Positions 1 through 8,191 of a DNA stretch of 42,792 nucleotides are shown piece after piece. Position numbers and translations under genes: made by a program. Below the pieces are notes generated by a model. The model was not told the DNA's origin and made no database searches. It was given only the letters and a program-made list of their open reading frames with translations. Within the stretch, counting starts at the first letter, position 1. Each line of letters starts with the position of its first letter. The stretch covers positions 1 through 42,792 of the forward strand of contig SPJM01000197.1 in NCBI GenBank assembly GCA_006844585.1, read 5' to 3'. The DNA is from Methylococcaceae bacterium. GTDB taxonomy: Bacteria; Pseudomonadota; Gammaproteobacteria; Methylococcales; Methylomonadaceae.

Positions 1-2
1 GA

Positions 3-92
3 TATTTATCAACCTGCCGTAAGCAAGGGGTTAGTGCAACTCAAGCTATGACGTTGGTCTTTGAGGGAAAGTTGCCTGAATTTGCTTTATAA
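3..92 (+). CDS. C-terminal end of a transposase (partial, probably IS66-like)
   Basis: An open frame enters from the left edge and stops with TAA at 90-92, giving 29 residues. The segment YLSTCRKQGVSATQAM resembles the C-terminal tail of IS66-type transposases as I remember them, where a 'YL.T.RKQG.SA..AL' stretch closes the protein. Only the tail is visible, so the catalytic domain cannot be checked. It ends 31 bp from the truncated end of the AAA-ATPase-like fragment on the opposite strand, which fits an element inserted into that gene. The family assignment is tentative, but a coding tail is likely. Confidence 0.45.
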   Translation, partial: YLSTCRKQGVSATQAMTLVFEGKLPEFAL

Positions 93-101
93 TTTTATTG
101 A

Positions 102-124
102 ACTACTCAGCTTCGCTGAGTAGT
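102..124. terminator. Perfect 10-bp hairpin between convergent transposase tail and ATPase fragment
   Basis: ACTACTCAGC, a TTC loop and GCTGAGTAGT form a perfect inverted repeat. Its right arm ends on the first base of the reverse-strand stop codon at 124-126. There is no long T-run on either side, so it may be a weak bidirectional terminator or the terminal hairpin or inverted repeat of the insertion element. Sequence alone does not separate these two readings. Confidence 0.45.
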
Positions 125-468
125 TACAATTGTTCTTGTATTTTTGCGTCTAATTCAGCCTGGCTATGTACATTCCCTCCGCCAAAACTAAAGCGGATAA
201 TGGGATATTTTCGCGTCCAGTCCCAATTATCTTCTGCATACAAACCTGTAAACAGCGATTGATTACCGGCAAACAATTCCGCCAAAGTATCAATCAATAA
301 TGACTTTCCGAAGCGGCGAGGGCGAGACAAAAAATAGTATTTACCCTGTTCGATTAATTTTAATGCAAGAGGCGTTTTATCGACATAGTAATGATGATCT
401 TCACGAATTTCACGAAAAGTTTGAATCCCTATGGGTAACTTTTTTTTAAAATTTGCATCGTCAGTCAT
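124..468 (-). pseudogene. Truncated AAA-ATPase-like (DUF1703 type) gene, N-terminal fragment
   Basis: The 114-residue product matches the N-terminus of the AAA-ATPase-like/PD-(D/E)XK family (Pfam AAA-ATPase_like, once linked to DUF1703). It has LPIGIQTFREIRE, then YYVDKT, then a Walker A-like RPRRFGKSLLIDTL around residues 48-61. Family members are usually around 500 residues and carry a C-terminal nuclease-like domain, so about four fifths is missing. The reading frame breaks at SQAELDAKIQEQL with a TAA next to a perfect hairpin and the tail of a transposase. The natural explanation is disruption by an insertion element. The start ATG at 468 looks original. These genes are usually multicopy and their role is poorly known; the fragment is probably not functional. 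Confidence 0.7.
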
Positions 469-543
469 ATTGAATCGGTCAATAAAGAATAGTTTGGGTT
501 TTCATTATAAAGCTTTTTTTTAACAGCGGTTTTTGCGGTCAAA

Positions 544-1029
544 TTGTTAAGAATGCTTATGATTGACTTTAGTCTCCGGTCTCTCCTTTATAAGCGCTAT
601 AAAACCAATACAATCAGTGATACTATTGAAGCTTTCGTCAAGAAAAAACTGACAGGATTGCAATTTTTGAACGAAATAAAAAACTCATCAATCATGCATT
701 TAGCATTTCTTAACGGCGCAATTGCCGCCAGCTATTTTATATTAAGTCTCATCGGAGATTTGCTGGCTTTGCCTCCCAGTAATTCATCGCCTATTTGGCC
801 TGCAACGGGTCTGGCTCTAGCTGTCTGTCTTATTTATGACAAACGCGCACTGCCCGGACTATTTTTAGGCGCTTGTTTAGCAATTATCCACAACAATATC
901 GGTTTTTTTTCAATCCAGTTTTTTTCTACAGGCCTGTGGCTGGCTATTTTCAAAGCATTCTGCGCTGCAACGCAAGGTTATCTGGGTGCTTATTTAATCA
1001 AACGTAAACTCGGCATTGATTTTAGTTAA
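544..1029 (+). pseudogene. 5' part of a MASE1-GGDEF-EAL protein, ended by an in-frame TAA
   Basis: This frame encodes the first half of a MASE1 integral-membrane sensor domain, with hydrophobic segments near residues 53-75, 85-105 and 108-150 and the signature PIWPATGLALAV. It stops at TAA 1027-1029 just after KRKLGIDFS. The next codons in the same frame read KSLTNILQFFILGG and continue straight into the second half of MASE1. One substitution (for example TTA or CAA to TAA) therefore splits the gene. The first possible start is TTG at 544, but ATG at 553 or 559 is more likely; no good ribosome site is visible. It is probably a nonsense-inactivated gene or a sequencing error. If expressed, the fragment would be a four- to five-helix membrane stub. 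Confidence 0.7.
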
Positions 1030-1086
1030 AAAAGCCTGACTAATATCCTGCAGTTTTTCATATTAGGCGGCTTCATAGCTTGTATT

Positions 1087-4000
1087 GTGTCTCCCACCTT
1101 ATGTTTATCCGCTTTTTTATGGCTGGACATCTTTCTCCTCAGCGATTTCCCTAAAGCCTGGGTTACTTGGTGGATAGGAGATAGCATAGGCGTCATTATA
1201 ATGACGCCGATCATTCTTACTCTATTGGCTCAACCCCAGTCGCTCTGGTTCTCGCGCAGAAAAAAAGTCGGCTTGCCGCTAACCTTATTATTTTCTTCTT
1301 TACTCTTAGCGGGTCAATTTCTAAAACAACAGGAAAATATACGCATCAACGCGGAACTGGATCACCGGTCAGCGCATGTCCAAGCTAATTTACGCACACT
1401 GCTATACAAATACCAGAAACTTGCCGAACAATTAGCTGACTTAAGCAATGATTTCACAGCCGATATTTCAACATTAACCCGCTTCACTCACACCAATATC
1501 CGTCATTCACTATTACCTGTCAGGGCGATTGCTTACCAACCGCCTACAGCTGATTATTTGCATTGGTTGGACTTAGCTGAAAACCATGAAAATAAGTCCA
1601 AATTGAATAGTCAAGAATTGAATCGACTGAAACTCATTGTCGATCAGCCAGGTCTGCAAAATCAGCTTAATTTTGTCGCCATGCCAGCCGATTCGGATAA
1701 GCATACGATCAAAACCTTTATCAGCATACCTGTTTTCAAACATCCACCCCAACCAGACTCTAAATCGAAAGCGAACCAAGGCAGAATTATTATCTATTTT
1801 GACCTTAATGACAGTATAGATGCTTTACAAATGAGCCAGAACCAGTTGTTATTGTCTCTAAAATTTTCAGGTTATACGCTTTTCGATAAGCATTCAAATG
1901 CTACATCGAAAGTCATCCAAAACCGGAAAATTATTGACAAATATCTGCCTGTCGCCGGCCAAACATGGCATTTGCAATTTATCCCCGCAGCTGATTTTTG
2001 GTCAAGCCAATCAGACTGGCTCGGTTGGTGGGTATTATTCAGCGGCTTGATATTAATTTCCCTGACCAGCATAACCTTGCTGATCATCACGGGTAAATCC
2101 GAACATATTGACGAACAGGTACAATTACAAACGCACTATTTAAATCAACAAATCGAACTTCGTCGGCAGCTGGAATCGGAACTCTCTATCAGAAATGAAA
2201 TTCTGGAAATGATCAACGCGAGTTGTGAAATTGAGAAAATTATCAGCCGGATATTACAATCTTTCCAGACAAGCTATGCGAATGCCTTCATTTGCTTTTC
2301 TCCTTCAGATTCAACGCAATTAAGCTCTAACGCTATTCATGCCATTCATGTTCCGGAAATTTCAGCCTTTGGTCATGATCATTGTCATTTCCAACAACGC
2401 CATGCCGCCGATCAAACACGTCCGCAAGTGATTATTGATGACATTAAGCAGATAGATACTGAACATACTCTCCACAGCAATTCAGTTGTCAGCTTTTGGT
2501 CTCAAGCCATTGTTTCCAGCAAACAGCGCTATTTAGGCAATATCAATCTCTATCACCCATTTTTTACACAGGTCAGTGAGCATGACTTGCAAAATTTAGT
2601 TTATTCATCGGAATTAATCAGTAATGCAATCGAACACTACCTGGCTGAACAGGAACTATTGATCGCAGCAACAACATTCCAATCTCATGATGCTGTTATC
2701 ATCACCGATGATCAGGGAATAATTCTGCGTGTGAATAAAGCCTTTTGTAAAATAAGCGGTTACCATGCCGATGAAGTTATTAACAAACCCTGTAAAATTC
2801 TTGACATCAAACAACAGAATGAAGCTTTATTCCTGAAAATTTCTCAACATCTTTTGGAAAAAGGGCATTGGGAAGGTGAAATCGACGCTTATACCCAAAA
2901 TAGCCAACCCCTCTTAGCTGAATTCACTATCTCAGCTATCCGTTCACATGGCCAAATCACCCACTTCGTCGCTATATTCTCCGATATCAGTCAACGTAAA
3001 GCTCATGAAAAAACCATCGAACAGTTGGCGTTTTATGATGCCTTAACGAACTTAGCCAACCGTCGCCTACTGTTAGATCGTTTGGATCAAGCCATCATTA
3101 ATGCTGAGCAAAATAACCGGCAGGGCGCTTTGATTTATCTTGATCTCGATCATTTCAAAAGAGTTAATGACAAACAAGGGCATCATGTCGGCGACCAACT
3201 ACTGCAGATAACGGCCAAACGCATTCAGCAAGTTATTCATAAAGAAGACACGGCCAGCCGCTTAGGAGGGGATGAGTTTGTTATTTTACTCACCCGACTA
3301 TCCAATAAACTTGAAGAGGCGATAGAGCATTCAGCCACGATTGCGGAAAGAATCCGGGAACAAATTAATATGCCTATTGAGCTTGATGATAAAACTCAAT
3401 CATTTTCCACCAGTGTCGGCGTCACCCTATTTCCCGCCCAAAATCAGCAGCTGACCTCTCATCAATTGCTAGAGCAAGCAGATACAGCGATGTATCATGC
3501 TAAAAAAGGGGGGCGCAACAAGATTCGTTTTTACGATAATAAAATGCAAGAGGAATACCAGAGAATTAGCAACATGGAAGTGCAATTGAAAAAAGCATGG
3601 CATGAACAGCAGCTCCTTGTTGTTTATCAAGGACAACATGACTTAAATCACCAATTAATCAGCGCTGAAGCGCTGCTTAGGTGGCAACATCCTCAATATG
3701 GACTTATTTCATTATCAGAGTACCTGTTTATCGCTGAAGAAAATTATCTCATCATCGACATCGGGGAATGGGTGTTGCATCAAGTTTGCCGACAACTCAA
3801 AAAATGGCAAGCCGACGGTTTTAGACCTGATCATATCGCCGTCAATATCAGCGCTCGACAATTTAGACATGAACACTTTGTGCAACAAGTGCTATCGGCT
3901 ATCGAAGCCAGTGGAATAGCCCCTCATCAGTTAATGATTGAATTAACTGAAACCGTCCTCATTGAAAACATCGCGGATACAATCGATAAAATGAATCAAA

Positions 4001-4338
4001 TCAAAGCTATGGGCGTCAATATTGCGATAGATGATTTTGGCACAGGCTATTCATCATTAGCTTATCTGCAAAAATTACCCATCAGTCAACTTAAAATAGA
4101 CCGTAGCTTTATCCAGGATTTAGACACTAACCCTCAAGCTAAAATCATCGTGGAAGCGATTATTGCGCTGGCGCAAAAACTTAACTTAGAAATCATTGCA
4201 GAAGGCGTGGAAACACAACAACAATTACAATTTCTGACTCAGCAAAAGTGCACACTTTTTCAAGGTCATATTTTTAGCTACCCACTCACTCCCAATCAGT
4301 TTTACCAAGATCATCATGTTGTAAAAGAACAAACCTAG
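1087..4338 (+). CDS. MASE1(partial)-CHASE-like-GAF-PAS-GGDEF-EAL cyclic-di-GMP signalling protein
   Basis: In order: the end of MASE1 (residues 1-60, WVTWWIGDSIGVIIMTPII); a helix at 70-82; a periplasmic CHASE-like region to about 305; a helix at 310-333; a coiled coil; a GAF-like region (370-515); PAS (525-635); GGDEF (650-810); and EAL (825-1075). The cyclase motif RLGGDEF is intact, and HKED replaces the usual RxxD inhibitory site. The phosphodiesterase has EALLRW, DDFGTGYSSL and IAEGVET intact. Both catalytic halves therefore look usable; the product would make and/or break c-di-GMP at the inner membrane. The GTG at 1087 has no ribosome site. The true gene almost certainly began upstream, in the same frame, before the TAA at 1027. 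Either only this part is translated or the gene is dead. Confidence 0.8.
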   Translation: MSPTLCLSAFLWLDIFLLSDFPKAWVTWWIGDSIGVIIMTPIILTLLAQPQSLWFSRRKKVGLPLTLLFSSLLLAGQFLKQQENIRINAELDHRSAHVQANLRTLLYKYQKLAEQLADLSNDFTADISTLTRFTHTNIRHSLLPVRAIAYQPPTADYLHWLDLAENHENKSKLNSQELNRLKLIVDQPGLQNQLNFVAMPADSDKHTIKTFISIPVFKHPPQPDSKSKANQGRIIIYFDLNDSIDALQMSQNQLLLSLKFSGYTLFDKHSNATSKVIQNRKIIDKYLPVAGQTWHLQFIPAADFWSSQSDWLGWWVLFSGLILISLTSITLLIITGKSEHIDEQVQLQTHYLNQQIELRRQLESELSIRNEILEMINASCEIEKIISRILQSFQTSYANAFICFSPSDSTQLSSNAIHAIHVPEISAFGHDHCHFQQRHAADQTRPQVIIDDIKQIDTEHTLHSNSVVSFWSQAIVSSKQRYLGNINLYHPFFTQVSEHDLQNLVYSSELISNAIEHYLAEQELLIAATTFQSHDAVIITDDQGIILRVNKAFCKISGYHADEVINKPCKILDIKQQNEALFLKISQHLLEKGHWEGEIDAYTQNSQPLLAEFTISAIRSHGQITHFVAIFSDISQRKAHEKTIEQLAFYDALTNLANRRLLLDRLDQAIINAEQNNRQGALIYLDLDHFKRVNDKQGHHVGDQLLQITAKRIQQVIHKEDTASRLGGDEFVILLTRLSNKLEEAIEHSATIAERIREQINMPIELDDKTQSFSTSVGVTLFPAQNQQLTSHQLLEQADTAMYHAKKGGRNKIRFYDNKMQEEYQRISNMEVQLKKAWHEQQLLVVYQGQHDLNHQLISAEALLRWQHPQYGLISLSEYLFIAEENYLIIDIGEWVLHQVCRQLKKWQADGFRPDHIAVNISARQFRHEHFVQQVLSAIEASGIAPHQLMIELTETVLIENIADTIDKMNQIKAMGVNIAIDDFGTGYSSLAYLQKLPISQLKIDRSFIQDLDTNPQAKIIVEAIIALAQKLNLEIIAEGVETQQQLQFLTQQKCTLFQGHIFSYPLTPNQFYQDHHVVKEQT

Positions 4339-4357
4339 TTAAGGGTTCAAATAAATT

Positions 4358-5641
4358 TTACGCCAAGTTTTTAAAAACATTGCCGCAAGCCTCAACGGTT
4401 TCGTTCAAATCAGCCTCGCTATGGGCGGCGGAAACAAAGCCTGCTTCAAAAGCTGAAGGCGCAAGATAGACGCCTTGTTCCAACATGGCATGGAAGAAAC
4501 GCTTAAATAAATCCTGATTACAATTCATTACTTGAGCAAAGCGACTGACTTGTTCCTCTTCACTAAAAAATAAACCGAACATCCCGCCGACCTGATTCGT
4601 GGTTAAAGCAATACCGGCGGCATCCGCTTGTTGCTTAATACCGGATAATAAAGCCGCCGTTTTATCCGTTAACTGCTGATAAAATCCCTCGCTGGAAATA
4701 AGCTCCAAGGTTTTTAACCCGGCCGCCATCGCTACCGGATTGCCGGATAAAGTACCGGCCTGGTAAACCGGCCCTAAAGGCGCTAAAGATTCCATTACCG
4801 CTTGCCGACCGCCGAAAGCGCCGACCGGCATGCCGCCGCCGATCACTTTACCTAATGTAGTCAAATCCGGCGACACCTTATATAGACCTTGTGCGCTGTT
4901 TAAGGCAACTCGAAAGCCGGTCATCACTTCATCAAAAATTAACAGGCTGCCATACTGATCGCATTGCTCTCTCAGGGTTTCCAAAAAACCCGGCTCAGGC
5001 GGTATGCAATTCATATTACCGGCCACCGGCTCCACAATAATGCAGGCAATTTGTTCGCCGATTTCCGCAAACGCTTGTTTTACCGACTCGCTATCATTAT
5101 AAGTCAGGGTAATCGTATCTTGCGCCAATGAGGCCGGAACGCCGGGAGAGCTCGGCGTGCCCAATGTTAATGCGCCGGAGCCTGCTTTGACTAATAATGA
5201 ATCCGAATGACCATGATAACAGCCTTCAAATTTGACAATTTTATCGCGACCGGTATGGCCTCGGGCCAAACGTAATGCGCTCATGGTCGCTTCGGTGCCG
5301 GAACTGACCATGCGAACCATATCGATTGAAGGCACAAGTTCACAGACTTTTGCCGCCATGAGCGTTTCAATTTCAGTCGGTGCGCCGAAACTTAAACCTT
5401 TTTCGGCGGTATCTTTAACCGCTTGAATAACTTCCGGGTGAGCGTGTCCCAAAACCATGGGCCCCCAAGAACCCACATAATCAATATAACGCTTGTTTTC
5501 GCTGTCAAAAACATAAGCGCCGGATGCGCGATCAAAATAAACCGGCGTACCGCCTACGCCGCTAAACGAACGCACCGGCGAGTTGACGCCGCCTGGAATA
5601 ACTTTTTTGGCTTCTGAGAAAAGTTCTGATGACTGGGTCAT
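4358..5641 (-). CDS. hemL: Glutamate-1-semialdehyde 2,1-aminomutase
   Basis: The product converts glutamate-1-semialdehyde to 5-aminolevulinate in the cytosolic C5 heme pathway, using pyridoxal phosphate. Length (427 residues) and sequence are typical. The N-terminus [20 protein letters not shown] is canonical, [12 protein letters not shown] is the PLP-aspartate region, and [17 protein letters not shown] carries the Schiff-base lysine at residue 265. I chose ATG at 5641 (MTQSSELF) over an in-frame TTG at 5653 because it gives the family length; neither has a strong ribosome site. It converges with the GGDEF/EAL gene, leaving only 19 bp between the stops and no obvious terminator. It appears to be a single-gene unit. 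Confidence 0.97.
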   Translation of the reverse strand: MTQSSELFSEAKKVIPGGVNSPVRSFSGVGGTPVYFDRASGAYVFDSENKRYIDYVGSWGPMVLGHAHPEVIQAVKDTAEKGLSFGAPTEIETLMAAKVCELVPSIDMVRMVSSGTEATMSALRLARGHTGRDKIVKFEGCYHGHSDSLLVKAGSGALTLGTPSSPGVPASLAQDTITLTYNDSESVKQAFAEIGEQIACIIVEPVAGNMNCIPPEPGFLETLREQCDQYGSLLIFDEVMTGFRVALNSAQGLYKVSPDLTTLGKVIGGGMPVGAFGGRQAVMESLAPLGPVYQAGTLSGNPVAMAAGLKTLELISSEGFYQQLTDKTAALLSGIKQQADAAGIALTTNQVGGMFGLFFSEEEQVSRFAQVMNCNQDLFKRFFHAMLEQGVYLAPSAFEAGFVSAAHSEADLNETVEACGNVFKNLA

Positions 5642-5717
5642 AATGTTAATCAATTCAAGGGTTATAGAAAGTCAGCCTTAAAACAGGCTTTTCAGTAATA
5701 CGGTTAAAAATATCGAT

Positions 5718-6104
5718 TTAGCGGGCAAATAAATTGACTGTTTTCGGTTGTTTTTTTCCTTGTAAACATTTATAAGCCGCATTATCAAAACGGATGCGCA
5801 TTGATTGGGTATTTTTTTTCTGATCTAAATATTTTGCAGCTTGTTTCTCGGTGAGCCCTTCCGCCATGCGATCCGCGACGCAGGAACAGCTTTTTTGGAA
5901 ACGTTCTCTGGTTTCTTCCGGGTTTAAGCTGTCGGCGCTTTCCCGAGCAAGACATTCATCTGTAAATTGGCTTTTAAAGCGCGTTTTAGCATTCATGGCA
6001 ATATTATCCGCTTGCATATTTTGCGCCTTTTCAGCATGGCAGGCCGAACAAATTAAAACAAAAGATAAGTAATAGACATAGCGTAATGTGTTATGGTTTT
6101 TCAT
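5718..6104 (-). CDS. Small exported Cys-containing protein, unknown function
   Basis: 128 residues. A signal peptide (MKNHNTLRYVYYLSFVLICSACHA) is followed by a helical, charged domain with C51, a CSC pair at C73/C75 and C113. The spacing suggests one small disulfide- or metal-stabilised domain. The Cys at 19 and 22 do not make a proper lipobox, so cleavage by signal peptidase I after CHA is more likely than lipidation. Start: ATG at 6104 overlaps the glycosyltransferase stop as ATGA, which supports this start over an upstream in-frame codon and shows translational coupling. It is the last gene of the leftward cluster. I do not recognise a named family. Confidence 0.75.
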   Translation of the reverse strand: MKNHNTLRYVYYLSFVLICSACHAEKAQNMQADNIAMNAKTRFKSQFTDECLARESADSLNPEETRERFQKSCSCVADRMAEGLTEKQAAKYLDQKKNTQSMRIRFDNAAYKCLQGKKQPKTVNLFAR

Positions 6105-6856
6105 GAACGGTTCAAATACCACAGTTTCAAATATTTATAATAGGTTTCTTCGCCCTTGGCGATAGCCGTAATCAAGCCCTCTTGACCATCCAACAAACCT
6201 AAGCGTAAAAAATAGGCCTTGAAGAAAGCCCAGCTTCCTCTCAATATTGCCAGCGGCAAACTGCTTTTTTTGCCTCTAGCCAGCATTTTTTCGGCGCCGG
6301 AATCCGAGTATTGATTGATCTTATTAAGTAATTGCGCGAGGCTGACATAACTGTAATGAATTAATGGATTCTGTAATTTTTTAATCGGCGCATCCGCCAG
6401 CACATGTTCATGGACAATATCATCCGAGAAACGAGCTGATCCTTTTTTGAATAACCTCACCACATAATCCGGCCACCAACCGCCATGATCCATTTTTTTA
6501 CCGATAAAATAGGCTTGTCTAGGGACGGCATAAGCATAATCTTGATCGCTTGCAATGACTTGCTCAATTTCCGCCTGCAATTCCGGGATCACTCTTTCAT
6601 CGGCATCCAGTGATAAAATCCATTGTTGACTGGCCTTTTCCAGCGCCAGACTTTTTTGATAACCGAATCCTCGCCAGTCGGTATTGATAAAAATTCGTTC
6701 CGTATATTCCCGGCAAATCGATAAGGTTTCATCTTCGCTACCGGAATCTATAATGATTATTTCATCCACCCAGACTACGGATTCTAAACATTCACGGATA
6801 TTTTTCTGTTCATTTTTTACGATAATAATTGCGCTTATCGTCGGTTTTGAGGCCAT
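6101..6856 (-). CDS. Family 2 glycosyltransferase, WaaE/KdtX-like (lipopolysaccharide core)
   Basis: A 251-residue GT-A fold glycosyltransferase. The N-terminal ISAIIIVKNEQKNIRECLESV is the nucleotide-sugar-binding strand typical of GT2. DSGSEDET follows, then SLDADERV carries the DxD-type metal site, and DYVVRLFKKGSARF with VHEHV is typical of the WaaE/KdtX group. That group adds a glucose to the inner core of lipopolysaccharide on the cytoplasmic face. There is no transmembrane helix. It starts 9 bp after the upstream membrane-protein gene and overlaps the downstream small exported gene by 4 bp, so all are probably on one mRNA. The exact acceptor cannot be told from sequence. Confidence 0.85.
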   Translation of the reverse strand: MASKPTISAIIIVKNEQKNIRECLESVVWVDEIIIIDSGSEDETLSICREYTERIFINTDWRGFGYQKSLALEKASQQWILSLDADERVIPELQAEIEQVIASDQDYAYAVPRQAYFIGKKMDHGGWWPDYVVRLFKKGSARFSDDIVHEHVLADAPIKKLQNPLIHYSYVSLAQLLNKINQYSDSGAEKMLARGKKSSLPLAILRGSWAFFKAYFLRLGLLDGQEGLITAIAKGEETYYKYLKLWYLNRS

Positions 6857-6865
6857 TAGCTTGCC

Positions 6866-7654
6866 TTAAGAATGAGAGCTGTTCTTAAGCTGGTTTTTTT
6901 GCCAGGCATCGTATTTGTCTTTCAATGCAAACAGGCTGGCTGCGCCGTTGATGGCGACCGCATCCACCAAACAATACCAAGCCGCGACGCCGCTGGGCGG
7001 ATTGCCCTGAGCCAAGGTAGAGGCCGGGTCTATAGCGGCCCAATTCCAGGTGCCAAACGAGGTTCCGACAATTTCCACCCAGCTGGTAATAAAAAAAGCG
7101 CCTAAATAAACCATCGGCGAGCGCCCTTTGAATAAGTACAATAAATAAATACAGAATAAGATTGCGCCGATTTGATCTTTGCGACCGACAATACCGGGCA
7201 GCGCCAGCGCAGCCCAGGCGCCGCCGACAATCACAACAAATAAAGCAATATTACGATTATGCTGCATAAAAAAACCGCATCGCCCTAACACCACGGCGGT
7301 TAAATACACGATGCCATGCCCCGGCGGCACAAAAGCCGGTACATTGTTTAAACGATAGGTGTAACCTTCCATAAAAATAGAGGCAAAATGTTCGCCGATG
7401 GTTGCAAAACTCACCGCGACCAGCACCTGCACTCTGACATTAACAGATTCGCCTTTTAATAAGGCGAGCAAACAAATCCATCCGGCAACACCCAAAGCAT
7501 TTTGTAAACCGGAGCCGGCAACTGAATCAATGGCGAAACAAAGCACCACAACAATGAAACCAAAGGCGATCATTGCATAATCGCGTTGACGATGGACACC
7601 AGGTTCATCAAATTTAGGAAAGTGGGGAAGAGAAAGATTCATAACATAATTCAT
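6866..7654 (-). CDS. Polytopic inner-membrane protein, unknown function
   Basis: 262 residues with about seven hydrophobic segments. The first is AMIAFGFIVVVLCFAIDSVAG near residues 27-47; others include FVVIVGGAWAALALPGIVG and MVYLGAFFITSWVEIVGTSFG. The conserved-looking loops RLNNVPAFVPPGHGIVYL and GTWNWAAIDPASTLAQGNPP have many Pro, Gly and aromatic residues, suggesting a substrate or cofactor site at the membrane face. It lies between a yqaA-like gene (38 bp upstream) and the glycosyltransferase (9 bp downstream), so it is probably co-transcribed with both. I do not recognise the family. ATG at 7654 is kept as start; ATG at 7642 is possible and neither has a clear ribosome site. Confidence 0.75.
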   Translation of the reverse strand: MNYVMNLSLPHFPKFDEPGVHRQRDYAMIAFGFIVVVLCFAIDSVAGSGLQNALGVAGWICLLALLKGESVNVRVQVLVAVSFATIGEHFASIFMEGYTYRLNNVPAFVPPGHGIVYLTAVVLGRCGFFMQHNRNIALFVVIVGGAWAALALPGIVGRKDQIGAILFCIYLLYLFKGRSPMVYLGAFFITSWVEIVGTSFGTWNWAAIDPASTLAQGNPPSGVAAWYCLVDAVAINGAASLFALKDKYDAWQKNQLKNSSHS

Positions 7655-7692
7655 AACAACAAATAATAAAGCGGCATCGGATTTATGCTGCG

Positions 7693-8127
7693 TCAGGCCA
7701 AGGCGCTGGTTGCATAAGCGACCATTGTATATCTAATTGCTTTGCCGACAAAGATGATAAATGTGGAAATAATAATGGGCATCCTTAACCAGCCGCCTGC
7801 AAAACACAAACCATCGCCGACAACCGGCAACCAGCTAAATAATAACGCCCATATCCCCCATTTTTTAACGCGTTTAATCGACTTTCCTTTTTCTTTAGAA
7901 AGCATTTTTTCTGCAGGATATTTAATGGCGGCTATAATGCCCAAGCCCCAAGTGGTCAATGCCCCTAAGGTGTTGCCTACCGTCGCAATACTGACCAATA
8001 GCCATGTTTGCTCCGGACTTTCACTCACCATATAAGCTAAAACCACTTCCGAACCGCCGGGCGCTATTGTCGATGAAATAAATGCGCTGAGGAATAATCC
8101 GAATAAGGTAAACGATTGATCGAACAT
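7693..8127 (-). CDS. yqaA: YqaA-like DedA/SNARE-associated family membrane protein
   Basis: 144 residues. The sequence SSTIAPGGSEVVLAYMV near residues 18-34 and SWLPVVGDGLCFAGGWLRM near 98-116 carry the re-entrant-loop motifs of the DedA/VTT superfamily in its short YqaA form. Related DedA proteins move polyprenyl phosphate or phospholipids across the inner membrane; the substrate of YqaA itself is not established. The start ATG follows GGAAAGAG, which lies directly after the T-tract of the upstream copper operon's terminator. Translation thus begins about 10 bp past that terminator, and the gene needs read-through or a promoter hidden in the hairpin region. Confidence 0.87.
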   Translation of the reverse strand: MFDQSFTLFGLFLSAFISSTIAPGGSEVVLAYMVSESPEQTWLLVSIATVGNTLGALTTWGLGIIAAIKYPAEKMLSKEKGKSIKRVKKWGIWALLFSWLPVVGDGLCFAGGWLRMPIIISTFIIFVGKAIRYTMVAYATSALA

Positions 8128-8136
8128 ACTCTTTCC

Positions 8137-8173
8137 AAAAAAAAAGCCCCTGAAGCCTAATGCTTCAGAGGCT
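8137..8173 (-). terminator. Rho-independent terminator of the copper operon
   Basis: On the reverse strand AGCCTCTGAAGC, the loop ATTAG and GCTTCAGGGGCT form a 12-bp stem with one G-U pair, followed directly by nine T. It lies 18 bp beyond the stop of the cupredoxin gene and separates the copper operon from yqaA. Confidence 0.93.
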
Positions 8174-8191
8174 TTGTTTGATAAGCATTAA

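Noticed and set aside
544-552. TTG at 544 as start of the MASE1 gene
   Set aside because: ATG at 553 and 559 lie just downstream, and no ribosome site supports TTG; the gene is interrupted anyway.
1026-1214. Programmed stop-codon read-through at the MASE1 TAA
   Set aside because: TAA followed by A is an efficient stop context, no stimulatory structure is seen, and there is no selenocysteine (TGA) signal; simple nonsense mutation is preferred.
3166-3280. Canonical c-di-GMP inhibitory site (RxxD) before GGDEF
   Set aside because: The residues at the expected position are HKED, so the Arg is missing and product inhibition at the I-site is not supported.
5642-5653. Longer hemL from TTG at 5653
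   Set aside because: ATG at 5641 gives the canonical N-terminus and length.
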